A stretch of DNA of 64,000 nucleotides from Pachypanchax playfairii (taxonomy: Eukaryota > Chordata > Actinopteri > Cyprinodontiformes > Aplocheilidae): the NCBI GenBank assembly GCA_006937955.1, contig SSNP01000017.1:5821124-5885123 (forward strand). The letters run 5' to 3'. Position 1 is the stretch's first letter. Every line of letters begins with the position of its first letter. The notes under the pieces are model-generated. The model did no database searches and had not been told where the DNA came from. It saw nothing but the letters and a program-made list of their open reading frames with translations. Of this stretch, positions 11,901 to 23,772 are shown piece by piece. The position numbers and the translations under genes are program-made.

Positions 11901-13617
11901 CCCAAAGAGAAGCTGCGTCCTCACTGTTTGAATATGTCCCCACAACACAAATAACATTGGTGCAGTCACTAAGGGACAATTTTCATTAGTACATCTGTTC
12001 ATGTGACTCGTGCTTTTATTTTTAAACTGGAAGCAGGAAACTAATCCATTGATTGCTCAAAAGAAACAATGTTTTTGTGTCGTCACTAAGCATAATTTTG
12101 TGTTAATAGAAAGGTTTAAAATCAAACAAATCAATCAAAGGCAAGTTTTAATCCAAAACAGTGCCAAGCATGATGTTTGTTTATTAAATGTTTCAAGTCA
12201 GTGTGACATGGATAGATCAGAAAGAAGACAGAAGTTTGTCCAGAGAATTACAGAAAAGGCAGTGACAGAGTGTCACTCTGACTTTACAATGATTTCATAA
12301 TTTTACTTGAATGTCAGTTTTAATAAAAATGATCCAAAATTAATTTTTCACTGAAGGACGTTAAGTTTGGCCCCTGCTGACCGTAAACTGAGTGTCAAAG
12401 CAGGAAAACTTCCTTCTGGTTGGATGAAATTGTTTTCTGCATGATTCTGACTTTAAAGCAGCAACATCATTTGAAACTATTCTTGCGTTGAAATAGATGT
12501 AGGTGAAATTTAATTTGTTAATCTGGAATTAGTTAATTAGAGCAGATTTCTCTGAAAACACATGCTTCTGTTCTGTCACTACTGGACTGTTTTAAAAGGA
12601 CTTAAAGTCCTCAAACCTAAACAAAAGAGCCCAGTAAATCCTTTCTGCCACCTGTTTACTTTGGGTCCCTTTGGACTGTGTTTAAACTTGGAATGAAACA
12701 AACTGTCAACCTTTTTACCAACGAAGAGTTCTCAGGATTAAGCTATTTATGATTAAGCTGTCTTCCTTTAGATTTGTATTTTCCCAATCACAGTTCCCAA
12801 CACACCTGAATTCAATCGATCTTTAACGATCTTGACAACATATTGTAAATGAAATCATTTGAAACAAATTTTATCAGTATAAACCTTCACACTGCTGCTT
12901 TCGGGCCTTTCTAGGATTCAGGTTAAACAGATTCAGAACATATTTTTAGTCCCTTGTCATCACTTTACTAGACTGAACTCACTTTTTAATTCAACTTCTT
13001 TAACACTTTTCTTTAGGGATTTTTTTTTGTTCTGGTTCAGTCCAACATCTCTACCAGTTACATTTTTTTCAGTTAAATCCATTTTTATTGATGATTTATT
13101 AATTGTTCTGTTTTATACGTTTACAGAACTTTATTCAACTGTTTTAAAATCCTTTTGACTTTAAAAAAGACAGAAGCTATATTAAGATTTTGAACATTTA
13201 CTTGTTTATTTTATGTGTAAACTGTAAACGATACAATAAAGAATACAATGCAGACAGTAGTTTCATTTCTGCAGCTCTGTGACATAATTCAGACCATAAA
13301 GGATTTTAATCAGATTTAAACAGATTGAATTTAAACTGCAGCAGGTTTTTCTCAAATAACGTTATTTTTACTCAGAAAGTCAGATTTATATACAATTATT
13401 ATGATTAGCATGCAGGACTCTTCATTTCTCTGTTATTTAACTGTTTTAAATGGCATCTGAGGATATTCTCTGAACCTTTTGGAGATCAGGTGAAGGTGAA
13501 GATGATTTGTCTCCTTCTGTGTCCATTACTAAGGGAACAGATGTCCTTCATAGCCTAATATAAGCCATTTCCTGTCTGTGTGGGAAGTGTCTCCTTCGTA
13601 CTTGCTGCCATTGTAAT

Positions 13618-13694
13618 GTTACCGTGGCGACCCTTGCCTTATTTACCAGATTTAATGCATTATGATTAAAGGTGCTCCGTGTTTCCATGGCAAC
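13618..13694 (+). promoter_or_regulatory. Pair of X-box-like (RFX) motifs
   Basis: GTTACCGTGGCGAC at 13618-13631 and GTTTCCATGGCAAC at 13681-13694 each differ at one position from the RFX X-box consensus GTNRCC-N2-RGYAAC. They lie about 2.2 kb upstream of the gdpd4 promoter region. A role as an RFX-bound element is inference. Confidence 0.35.
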
Positions 13695-14999
13695 GCTCCA
13701 CGTAGGCGTTACATAAGCAGAGACAGAGTAATGTACTGGTTCTGTTAGTGTTGCTGTCTGTAGGTGGATCCATACACTGAGTCGAACTTGCTGTCTGTCA
13801 CTCCAGCCTTTATTTATCCAGCGTAAATTCATCAGAACTTGTGTTTATTTCACCCAGTCAGCTGATGGGGAGCTCTGAGTGGTTCAGTCTGGTATTCAAA
13901 GAGGCGGCAAACATTCAAGGTTTCATAATTTAATTTGGAAACTGCAGTGAACAAAACTTTCACCTGAAACATCCATGTGGAGGCTGCACCTGTTCTTTCT
14001 TTCATAAAGCACAAACTTCTCCTGCAGCTCAAGCTTGATCAGGAAAATCCAGATTTCCTGTTTTTTTATCTTGACATTAAAAAACTTCATAACCTTGGGT
14101 TTTATTTCCTCTTCTGCCTCGTGACTGATTTTTATGATCTACCGCATGTTGAATGTTGCTTTCTTTATATGATCTCATTTTAAAGTTTTCACTATATTTA
14201 CACACATATATACTGATGTAATAATTTACATCTTAAATGCGTCACCCTTTCCTGATTAATGTTGGTCCTACTGTGTGTTTTTTTGGCTGAGAAAAGTTCT
14301 TGAGTTGACTTGATGGATTTTAAAGAGCCTGATTCATTGGTTTTTGTTTTAATGTCAGTCATTTAAACTCTAAAGCACTGACTGTTTCTCTGTTCACTGA
14401 TTTGATTCCATAATGTTCTAAATATATAACAAAAATAAAAGTAAATATATCTCACTCAGATTTTGGATTTATTTTAACATATTTAACATTTAACATAAAT
14501 TTATTTATTTATGGGGTTTGTTTACAGGATGGATATTCATCAAAGTTTTACACACCAACATTTTGATTTAAATTGTATCTTAATTTTAAAAACACTCTTT
14601 CACCTGCCTATAAGTCTCTGCTGCTGCTGCTTTTTCCTTCTTTCAAATAAGATCTGAGTGTTACAGATGAGTCGAGTTTATGTGAATGATTTAAATTCAG
14701 ATCAGGACATGCCTGTTTGTTGTTATGTAATACCATATGTAGCCTGACATTTTCCAGCATTTGGAAGCTCAGCAGAAAGTCACTCTTCTGTTTCGTGCTC
14801 CTGACTGATTATCACAGCACAGCATTTCGTCTATGTAAAACAGAGACATAATAAATCATCATCAGCATGAAACACAATGTTTTCTGTTGTTTTCTTTTCA
14901 TGCTGAGCTGAACAGATAGTTTTATCAGTAGAACTGAAGATAAAATAAGAAACATTTAAATACTGACATACTGTCTGTATTAAGTAACTGGAAAACAGG

Positions 15000-15165
15000 C
15001 CCAAACCATCAGGCCCCCACCACCATGCCTACAGATGTTTAGGAGATGCAAGATGTTTAGGATGATATGCTGTTTGGGTTTCTTCCAATGTGCTGTGCAT
15101 TATTGGTAAACATTTCCACTTTGGGCACATCTGTCCAAAGGACATTGTTCCAGAAGTCTCGTTGT
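15000..15165 (-). mobile_element. Decayed Tc1/mariner transposase fragment
   Basis: On the minus strand 15129-15158 reads DFWNNVLWTD, the motif around a catalytic aspartate of Tc1 transposases. It continues as PKVEMF and then degrades with a stop. A glycine-rich block resembling HGGGG-x-MVW follows near 15005-15030 in another frame. The DE normally seen after WT has become DV. Frameshifts and the stop show it is inactive. No terminal inverted repeats were found. Confidence 0.75.
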
Positions 15166-15719
15166 TTGTTTAAAATAATTTTTTCTCCAGTAACCCTTCC
15201 AAACAAGCCAAACTTGTTTAGGCTTTTTTAGATTTTCCTGTCATGACCTTTAACCTGCTGACTGAGACCTGTAGAGTTTGAACTGGAGTTTTAAATAATC
15301 ATTTCTGTTTTTATTGTAGTTGTTTTTCTGAGTTAGGTTTTCTGACATGAATATTGGGTCTATGTTCTACACCAGGACATGCAAAGACTGCTTTAAAATA
15401 AAAGTACTCATACATATTTTGGTATATATTATATGTTATTTAACCGCCTCAAGCAGTAAAGGTGTACTTACTCTTTTAAACAATCCTAATATTCTTAGTT
15501 AATTTTTGTTAAATTACACAATGTCTTAAGACATTTAATGACATTTGGAGGTTGTATGCGCCTGATTGAATGATCTGATGAGTTTATTTTATTATGTTCT
15601 GGTTTATTAAACTGTAAATAAAATGTATTGTCTTTTTATAGAACTGCGTGAAGAACGTTTTTTGAAGATGTTCCAAAGAAGTTCCTGTCTTTGTTAAAAC
15701 GGGACACAAAAAGGATTCA

Positions 15720-15896
15720 TCACGTTCCGAGTTCTGTCAGACGCTACCGAACGGACTGCGGTGACGTCAGCAACAGGTTGGTCGGAGCCCCTCGCTGCTG
15801 CCTCGTGCCTGCAGTTCTCCATCTCTGACCGGGCTGCGCGCGCGCGGAGCTGCACTGCCTCACTGCGGGACGCCGCTCGTGACTCAGAACACTGCT
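15720..15896 (+). promoter_or_regulatory. GC-rich promoter region of gdpd4
   Basis: A CpG-rich patch in otherwise AT-rich DNA, with a perfect CRE palindrome TGACGTCA at 15762-15769, a gcgcgcgcg run near 15836-15844 and an AP-1-like TGACTCA at 15880-15886. It sits directly upstream of the first exon candidate ending at the donor 15965. No TATA box is obvious. The transcription start cannot be placed. Confidence 0.55.
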
Positions 15897-15964
15897 ATGA
15901 AATTAACGGTTCGTAGCTCCAAACGAGACGGTTCGAACGGACGGTCAGCCGGCAGACAAACCCG
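15897..15964 (+). other. gdpd4: gdpd4 exon 1a: upstream first exon, alternative N terminus or 5' UTR
   Basis: An ATG at 15897 opens 22 codons plus two bases (ending CG), followed by a good donor, GTAAGA. Spliced straight to 26128 it gives CG+G, Arg, then TAT GAA in the frame of the GDPD protein, so it could encode a basic alternative N terminus (MKLTVRSSKR...). If instead the exon ending at 23834 is included from the acceptor at 23638-23639, this ATG meets TGA at once and becomes an upstream ORF. The choice needs RNA evidence. Confidence 0.55.
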
Positions 15965-18644
15965 GTAAGAAAATACTATCTTGATTTGTAGTGGATGGAC
16001 GCTCTGTTGGACTCCGGTACCAGCTCCAACACCGCGATGAGAAACACATTGTCCGGTTTTTGGTCGTTTCCTAGTAGATCCGGACTTAGTTTCGACTATT
16101 TAAAGACGATTAATATGCCTGGGTTTTCCCTTGGCGACACGTATTCATTTAGCAAAGAGTCATCTCTCCATAGAGAAACGTTAAAATGTTTATAAAAATG
16201 CTACGCTCTATCGATTTTAACAGCCTCATGTTAGATTAGATGCTCACTCAGTCCAGTCAGTACGGAACCGGTTACCTATAGTACTTAGTTTTTTCATTAA
16301 AATCCAGATTTTAGTGGGTCTTTAAATGATATTTCTTCTGTGCAGGGAAAAGTTAAAAGATGAGAAAGATTGAATGAAAGTCTTCACAGGCAAAATGTGA
16401 TTTTTTTTCTGTAATTAATGGGACTTTATTTTTTGTATTAAAGATACTGTTAAAAAAGTACAAATATCTGACCTAAGGTTTATATCTACAGCTTTTGTGG
16501 ATTTTTGAGAGTTTTACCTTTTATAACCCTTTACATCTGTATATTTTGGTGTCATATACCAAATGACTCATTATTGCTGTTTTATCACTAGTTTTGAATG
16601 TCAACATTAAATGTTTACATTTAATCCATAGCTGACATGTTGGTATTGTTTGTGGTGAACTGTCTGCAGTTGATTTGGTAAAATGTTTTATAATAGAGGA
16701 TTTGGAAGTACAGTATATTGATTTGAGTAATATCAAGATGTGATAAGTTTCTAACCATTTTATTGTTTCTACAACCCAGCAGATAAATCTGAGTGTCACC
16801 TTAAATCAATCCCTTCAACACTAAACTTTATTAAAACAGATTTATCCACTTTATCCACTTAGTTTTAACTTAAGAAGGTATTTGTGTTTGTTTGGTTTTT
16901 CATTGTTTTCTCTAAAAAATCTAGTGAATCCTTTGAAACCCAACAGTTTTTAGGATCAGATTTCCTCAGTGAATTGTTTATTATGGTAATGTGGGGCTGT
17001 AGCATGCTGTATTATCTGAATATTTAGTAGAACTTAATCAGACTTGTTTTATTACTGTGAATTAAATTTGCCTCGAGCTTTAAAAGCAATTAAAACATCA
17101 TAAGTAATTTCCTTTTTCATTCAGGCTGTTGATTAGCTGTGATGATAAACTATCAATATCTCTGTTGGGTCATTTTTCCACAACCTTGAATGAGTTGTAG
17201 TTTATCAAAAATGCTGGACTATTTATTTGTAACGTCTGTCATGTGTTAGTTTACAGCACTTTTGCTGATGGAAGTTGATTGTGAAAATCCTTTATAAGGA
17301 AATGAGACTTTGTTGGAGGGAAGTCAGTTTACAGAGACTTTCTGAGAGTGTGAAGAGAAGAAGATTTCTGTGACCAGTTGAGTTAAATTACTGCTTCCTA
17401 ATAGGCTTCTACAACCAATAATCTACAACAGTATTATTGTAATGAACCCTTTGAATGATTATTGTTGAAACTGCAGTAATTTTCTCCACATCAGGATAGA
17501 ATGGTTCAGCAACTGAAAGTTACTTTTAATGTTTGGATTTGTTGTTTCCTGGCTTGAATACACTCTTTATTATTAATAATTTAAATCTGAACAGAGTTTG
17601 AGTAGTTAAAAAAGTTATTTTTCCTGTTAAAAGTGTCAGTTAAATAAAATGTTGACTCCATTGTTGGCCTGGTTTGAGTTGTTGGTGTGGTGTGTTTGGA
17701 CAATGAGTGAACAGCAGAGAGCTGAGTGGTCTGAACACAGAGAGCTGTATTGTTTTATGTATGCAGTCTCTTCTGCTTTCTATCCATCCTTCTATGGGTC
17801 TGTATCATTCTTCTTTGGGTGTGTGACATTGACTCACAAATGTCATTCATCAACAGAAGAGCATGTAAAAGGTACTGTTGTATCTGACTAAGCACAATGT
17901 GGCAAACTGGGGCTGGCACTGATTTAACATGTTTGCTGAAACAGTCTCTGTCTTCACTGTCAAAGTGAAGCCGTTAGGTAATGTCAACCAGACAGAGCTA
18001 AAACTGCAAAATGTTGTTTGTACGTGAGTATGTCAGCTGAGGGTGCTGATAAACTCCTCTGCACCACCTGTAATTAATAACTTTAGAGTCGAGTTTTTCA
18101 GCCGAACTACAGACAAAATATTTTATACTGCTATAGAACTTCTTCAGTGTGGTCCTTTGTTTCACTGAGTCTCACTTGGTTCTGCTCTTCAAGCAGGCTC
18201 GTCACAAAATAATTTCCACATTTTCGGCTCACAATTCTTCAAAAATTCAGTAGCTTAAGCTTCTGATTCATTTATGCAGGGAAATGCATTTCTGTGATAA
18301 ATCTAGCATGATAAAGATGGCATAAAGTTATAATCCTAAATAAATAGTACACTGTTTTTGTCACTGAGTCAGAATTTAGAGATTCCCAAAAATAGTTCAT
18401 AAATTTAAGAGCTTGAAGAACATTTTAATGGCGTAAAACCATAATTCAGATCAATGGATTTCTCAGTATTTTTACATTTTTTGCTGATGATTACTGTCCA
18501 ATTTTAAGCAAAGGTTAGAAATTACTTTAAAAACACGATCCATCGTTATTAAAGATAACAAATAAGATGTAAAACCAATTATAGATTATGTAAATTCTTT
18601 ATTTCTGCTTTCTCACAGAAAAATGGACAAGATCACTCTAAACA

Positions 18645-19162
18645 CCATCCATCCATTTTCCAAACCTGCTTCTTCCTTTTCAGGGTCGCAGGGGGCTGGT
18701 GCCGATCTCCAGCAGCTTCGGGCGAGAGGCAGGGGACACCCTGGACAGGTCGCCAGTCCATCACAGGGCCACACACAGACAAACAACCCTTCACACACAC
18801 ACTCACACCTAAGGACAGTTTGAATTGAATTGAAAATACTTTATTGTCCCACGGGGGGAAATTACATGAAGATACAGAGAACAGCTTGACCTTCACTCTC
18901 CAGGCTGCCAAGGGTCACAGTGTACCTGGTGCACGTTGCTCAGCCAAGATCACACAGGAGAATACATACATATACATAAGCAATTTAGAGTTGCCAATTA
19001 ACTTCTTACATGTTTTTTGGACTGTGGGAGGAAGCCGGAGTCCCCGGAGAAAACCCACGCATGCACGGGGAGAACATGCAAACTCCATGCAGAAAGGCCC
19101 CAACCCAGGACCTTCTTGCTGAAAGGCAACAGCTCTACCAACTGCGCCACCGTGCAGCACTC
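18645..19162 (-). mobile_element. SINE-like fish repeat interrupted by a LINE 3' tail
   Basis: On the minus strand the repeat starts with cacggtggcgcagttggtag, which resembles a tRNA A box. It continues through the well-known blocks ctccccgtgcatgc and cttcctcccacagtcc, then cctgtccagggtgtcccctgc, and ends in aaatggatggatgg. Between about 18819 and 18978 it is interrupted by unrelated sequence ending in cccgtgggacaataaagtat and short caatt repeats, the look of a LINE 3' terminus. The nesting gives the order of events. It lies in the first gdpd4 intron. Confidence 0.75.
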
Positions 19163-21893
19163 TGAACAAATTCACACTAAAACAAGCATGAACGGCACAT
19201 TTTGTTTCTAGATCTGTGTTCAAGATTCAGCTTTTTTTCTTCCCTTCCATCCTGCTCCTCATTTCATCTTGCATCTAGCTCCAGGATCTGCTTCCAACAA
19301 ACATAGCTGCACTTTGGTGTGTGTGATTATTTAAACTTTGGCTCGTCTACAGTGGAACCACTGGCTGTTTCGTCTTCCACAGAATACTTGTTCTCAGCTC
19401 TGACCTGCTTTACTGTCCCAAATCTCTATTTCCCCAAAGGGACCATAAAAGTTTAATCTAACCTTGGCACATATTTATTTACATCTTCACACAGTGATTA
19501 ATTGACAGATTTAAAAGGTACTTTCTAAACTTTATAGTAGTACAAGCTTGTGCCCCTTTTAACGGAAGAGGATGTTTGGAGATATGTTGTGCAAGATGGC
19601 TGTGATCGGATTGTCTCAAACACAGCTGACATTGAAATTTTTACTCTATTTCTGTACACACTCAGGTTTCTGTAACTGGTATCAGACTTTAATATATAAT
19701 TTAAAAACATGTAAGTATTCAAGGTATAATAAAAATTAAAGTGTAACTGTAAGCTTCTCAGTTAAGGCCATCTTCTCTTTGCAAATCTGGAAATCATTGT
19801 TTGAGGTGAAATTTTTCTTTTTAAATTTAGCTAATAGAATAGTTTCACTGGAAATCAAATCGCTAATTTGTTCTGATATATTTAATAAACATGTCAGTCA
19901 CAACTGAAAAGAAACAACAGATTAATATTGTGGATAAGAACCAGACTTTATTTGTCTTCACCTCCAGGCTCCCTGAAAAAAAGACAATGGTCTGTGTGAA
20001 TAAGTGTCTTATTTCCAGTTACGCTGCATTCTGTTAGGTTATAGTTTTATTCCTGGCAGAGATACACATCAGTCAGCAGACTTGTCAGATATCATGGACT
20101 GCTACTCTTACTTCTTCTCAGTTACCTTCACTTCCCCATAACTGTTTTCAGGAGACATGTTGCCTTGGACAAAAAAATTTAACCTGAGTGGAAACACATG
20201 AAAAAATTCATCTGCTAATCTTTTTTTTTTTCAACCTTTATACCAGATGTTGGCCAGTTGTACTTTTTAACTGCCTATTTTACTGCTTGAGGCCAGAACG
20301 ATGCTTCTTTTAAAATTAAATATCTACACAGGTCACACTTACTGTAGTTCTGGTTCCTATAGACTTGGTCAAGTTTAAAACTCACAAAACTCATTAGGAC
20401 AGAATAAAAAGATTACTTTAATCCCCAGTACTCTTGATACTGGTTATTCTTCATGCACTTTTGCTTATTGTGTAAAATATGACTGTGATCTTTGGAAGTC
20501 TTAGCTGTTAAACCTGTTACAGTAAAGAGTCTTCAACTTACAAAATCAAATGGATCTATTGGCTTACTTCTGTGGTGAATGTGTCTTTTGTAGTTGACCT
20601 AAATATGGATTATATATGGAGTATTTGGTGTCAGCAGAGGAGAAATATAGACTTTGTTCTCTCTATCAGCAAACTACCCTTCTGAAAAAGTAGAGCAAGG
20701 ATTTAGAAAAGTGGAGCAGTTGTGAAAAACATTTTTTTTTGTTCATTAGAGGTAGATTCTTATCCAACATCATTATTCACACTCTGTCAAGTGCTGTGAG
20801 GAATGTTTATTTTTCCTGACAATGATTAATAGTTTTATTAGTGTTTTACATTCTGCTCCAATGTTTTTCAACAGCAATAACTCAACAGTAACAGTAGTCA
20901 TTTGGAGATAGGATGATGACTGAGACAAAATCTAAAAAGTGAAGAGTGGAAGACATGATAATATTTGGAGATTTTAATATGATCCAGACCATCTTCAGTC
21001 ATGGTGGAATTATGAATAACCTTCCTTTAATTTCTGTCCTGCAGAAAACTTAAATTTCATAAATACTTAGAAGATTATTCTTGTAATTATAATCTTACCT
21101 CTATGACGACACATCAGACAAAGATACATATAAATAACACCGCCAGTAATTTTCATTTTCAAAATGAACACACCCGCTCTTGTGTTGTGTTTGTAGCTTC
21201 TGTGCTCTTTATCACTGTGTGTTAAGTGATATGCAGCCTTTTAAAGTCACTTGAGAAGAAGCACTAAGGTTTCCAGCTCACCTCCTGTTGTGGAATCAGA
21301 GCATTGCTGCCTTTCTAAAACCCTGTCAAACAGTGATTTTCACTTGCATCACTTTTTACCTGAGGCACTGCAGAGGTTCAGTGGTTACAGCTCCTCACTC
21401 ACAATATAAGGAGATTAAATTTATCATCTGCTCTTCGTATTACTGGAGTTCCTCCCATCAGTTAAACTATGGAGCTTCATGTTAGAGATGTGAATTCCTG
21501 ATGTCATGATTGTTATTGGTCATCTTCTGATCACTAATGAATCCAGCAGTGCTGCTGCATTATGTCATTATCACATTTTCCTTAACTTTGCTGCATCAAA
21601 CCCAAGTGGAAAATAACTGGATGGATGATGAGTTGAGTTCTAGTCTTGCAGTTTGGTTTCAGGAACACAGTCAATATCAAAACTGAATGAAGTGGAAGAG
21701 TGGAGATGGATTAACAAGAATATTTGTTTCCACATACACTGTGAAATAACAACGAACACGCAACCAGCTACCATGACGTCAACCAGGTCACGTCCAATGG
21801 CGTGACTTTGTTGGTATATGAACTCGAACCCCTGTGCTGCGCACGCGTAGATATCCAGGTGCTAAGCACCGCCCTCTGGCGGTCAGATAGAAA

Positions 21894-22300
21894 TAGAACC
21901 CGAGTTCGAACGGCCTATATTTGTTTCGTCACAGCTCCTTTGCTCGTTAGTGTTCATCGGCTCCCGCAGTTGAGAACAAGCCTAGCATGCTGCTGGCTAA
22001 AAGCTTTAGCATAAGATGTAACAAACAGGATGAGACTACGTGTTCTATTGCTATGCGCAGCGGGGCAGGAAACAGTATACTTTGCTCTCATAGGCTAATT
22101 TGTTATCCAATCTGAGTCCAGCAAATTAGCATAATGAATATTAATGAGTTGCAGCCCGAAGCCTGATGAATCTTGACGCAGATAGATTAAAAGGTCTGTA
22201 AATCAGTGTTTCCTAATTTTTTTTTATATAAAATGTTTCATATTACAGGTTGATACTTCAGAAATAACCACAGTGTAAAATTTGTGTGAAATGGCCGCTT
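21894..22300 (-). repeat. Dispersed repeat, copy B (inverted relative to copy A)
   Basis: The reverse complement matches 2133-2570 over its whole length. It shares the blocks around ctttagccagcagcatg, gcctatgagagcaa and aggccgtt, with scattered substitutions. It lies in the first gdpd4 intron. A CRE-like tgacgtcaa occurs just outside it near 21776. Confidence 0.7.
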
Positions 22301-22529
22301 TAATTTTCTAATCTTGATTTCTTAGATCATAGAAGCCAAGTTTAATATTGTTTTTCTTTTGTATCATAAAGCAGATGGATTTAAAATTAAACTGACCATG
22401 ACACAAATTTCTTAATATTAAAGAACCAATGTGTCATGTTTATTTACAATGAACCTATTGAAATATGAGCCTTATTGGATCAAAGCAGATTGACAAACTT
22501 TCCATATAAAAACTGAATCAGAAGGTGTG

Positions 22530-22785
22530 CTAGTAGCACACACACACACCAAGACAAGAGGTGGACCCTGCCTCTTACCCTAACAGGTGATCAGTTCATC
22601 ACAACACCACACTGAGACCAACAATCATTCACCCACTCACACCAAAGACCTAATTTATAGTAACCACTTCACCTGACATGCAGATTTTTATCTGTGGGAA
22701 GAAACAGGAGTCCCTGGATAAAGCCCGTGCATGCAGATAGGTCCCGGCTGACTGCTATCAACTGCGCCAACGTGCAGCCTGAATG
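22530..22785 (-). mobile_element. Degraded copy of the SINE-like fish repeat
   Basis: The minus strand retains gctgcacgttggcgcagttg at one end, the gtgcatgcacgggcttt region, and remnants of the hallmark cctgtcaggtgaag and caccaaagacct blocks. It has the same orientation as the copy at 18645-19162 but is shorter and more diverged. The ends are approximate. Confidence 0.5.
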
Positions 22786-23117
22786 TAAATCTCAAAAAGG
22801 GGATTTGATTGGTCAGTAGCTAGAATTGACTGAAACACATGTCCCCTCTTGGTGGGTAACAAAATTATTTGTATGCCTTCAACTATAGAAACACTTGAGA
22901 AATGTTAAATTCTCAAAATAAAAACCCACAAGTGCGTGAACAGAGAATTCTTTTTCCCCGTGAAATATGATGTTTCCTTTTGTTCAGTGAATAACAGCTT
23001 TGACGACGCCTTGTATTTTTTTCTCAAGCTTCTACTTTGTTACTCCATCTGGTTCTTTCTCACTGACCCCGTCTCCCTTCAGCCTTTCACAGCAGTAATA
23101 ACAGGTCTGATGTCACA

Positions 23118-23131
23118 GTTGCCATGGCAGC
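23118..23131 (+). promoter_or_regulatory. X-box-like motif upstream of gdpd4 exon 1b
   Basis: GTTGCCATGGCAGC matches the RFX X-box GTNRCC-N2-RGYAAC with one mismatch. It lies about 650 bp upstream of the ATG at 23773. Function is inferred only. Confidence 0.35.
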
Positions 23132-23772
23132 TTTGTGAAAACTTGTCTGTTTGAAGGGGCCTGCCAGCTTCACAGAGAGAAAGACAAAAATATTCTGTGC
23201 TGAAATTAACTGAAGATGTGTGATTAGAAGAATGTGTATTAAATAAAATGTGATTGGTTTTATAATACAGCTGAAGACTTATTATGCTGCATAAAGTTAT
23301 TACATTTAATTGATTTACAATAAGAGTACTGACATTTAGTTCCAACTAATGAACACTAGAGTATTTTTTTTTTCAAATTGAATATAAAGGTTTATTGAAG
23401 ACTATGTATAGCAGGATTTTAGTGACATCATCAATTTTGTGGTGTTTGTTGGACCTTCAGTGTAACCTTTTGTTACTTGTAAAATCAGTGTGCAGCTATG
23501 AATCACAGCTGCCTTTATACAGCAGTAAAAGATGGTCATTGTGTTTGGGGTCGACTCATGTCATTCTTTTATCAACCATCCACCTCTTCTGCATCAGTTT
23601 CTTGCTAATATGATAAACTGATTCAAACTTTCTGTCCAGGTGAAGACAGAGTGTTGAAGAGTCCTTTCCTTGGTACCAGCCACCACCCCAATCTGTCCTG
23701 CCCCTGTCCTCATTCTTGGCTTCCTGTCTCCTCCCCTCTCTGCCACTGTGATGCTGGGCCGTGGGTGAGTGT

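Larger units (their letters stand above)
8901..15700. other. Gene-poor interval between pak1 and gdpd4
   Basis: AT-rich sequence with no exon of a recognisable protein on either strand. It contains two X-box-like sites (13618-13694) and a decayed Tc1 transposase fragment (15000-15165). Short ORFs here have no family-like motifs, and I see nothing else to annotate. Confidence 0.6.

Noticed and set aside
11650..12300. Cluster of short open frames and a slightly GC-richer patch between pak1 and gdpd4
   Set aside because: No coding motifs or consistent splice sites; a non-coding RNA is possible but nothing in the sequence supports it.
19100..19162. tRNA gene suggested by a ggcgcagttggtag A-box-like word on the minus strand
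   Set aside because: The downstream B box is degraded (gggttgggg) and no cloverleaf forms; it is the head of a SINE-like repeat.
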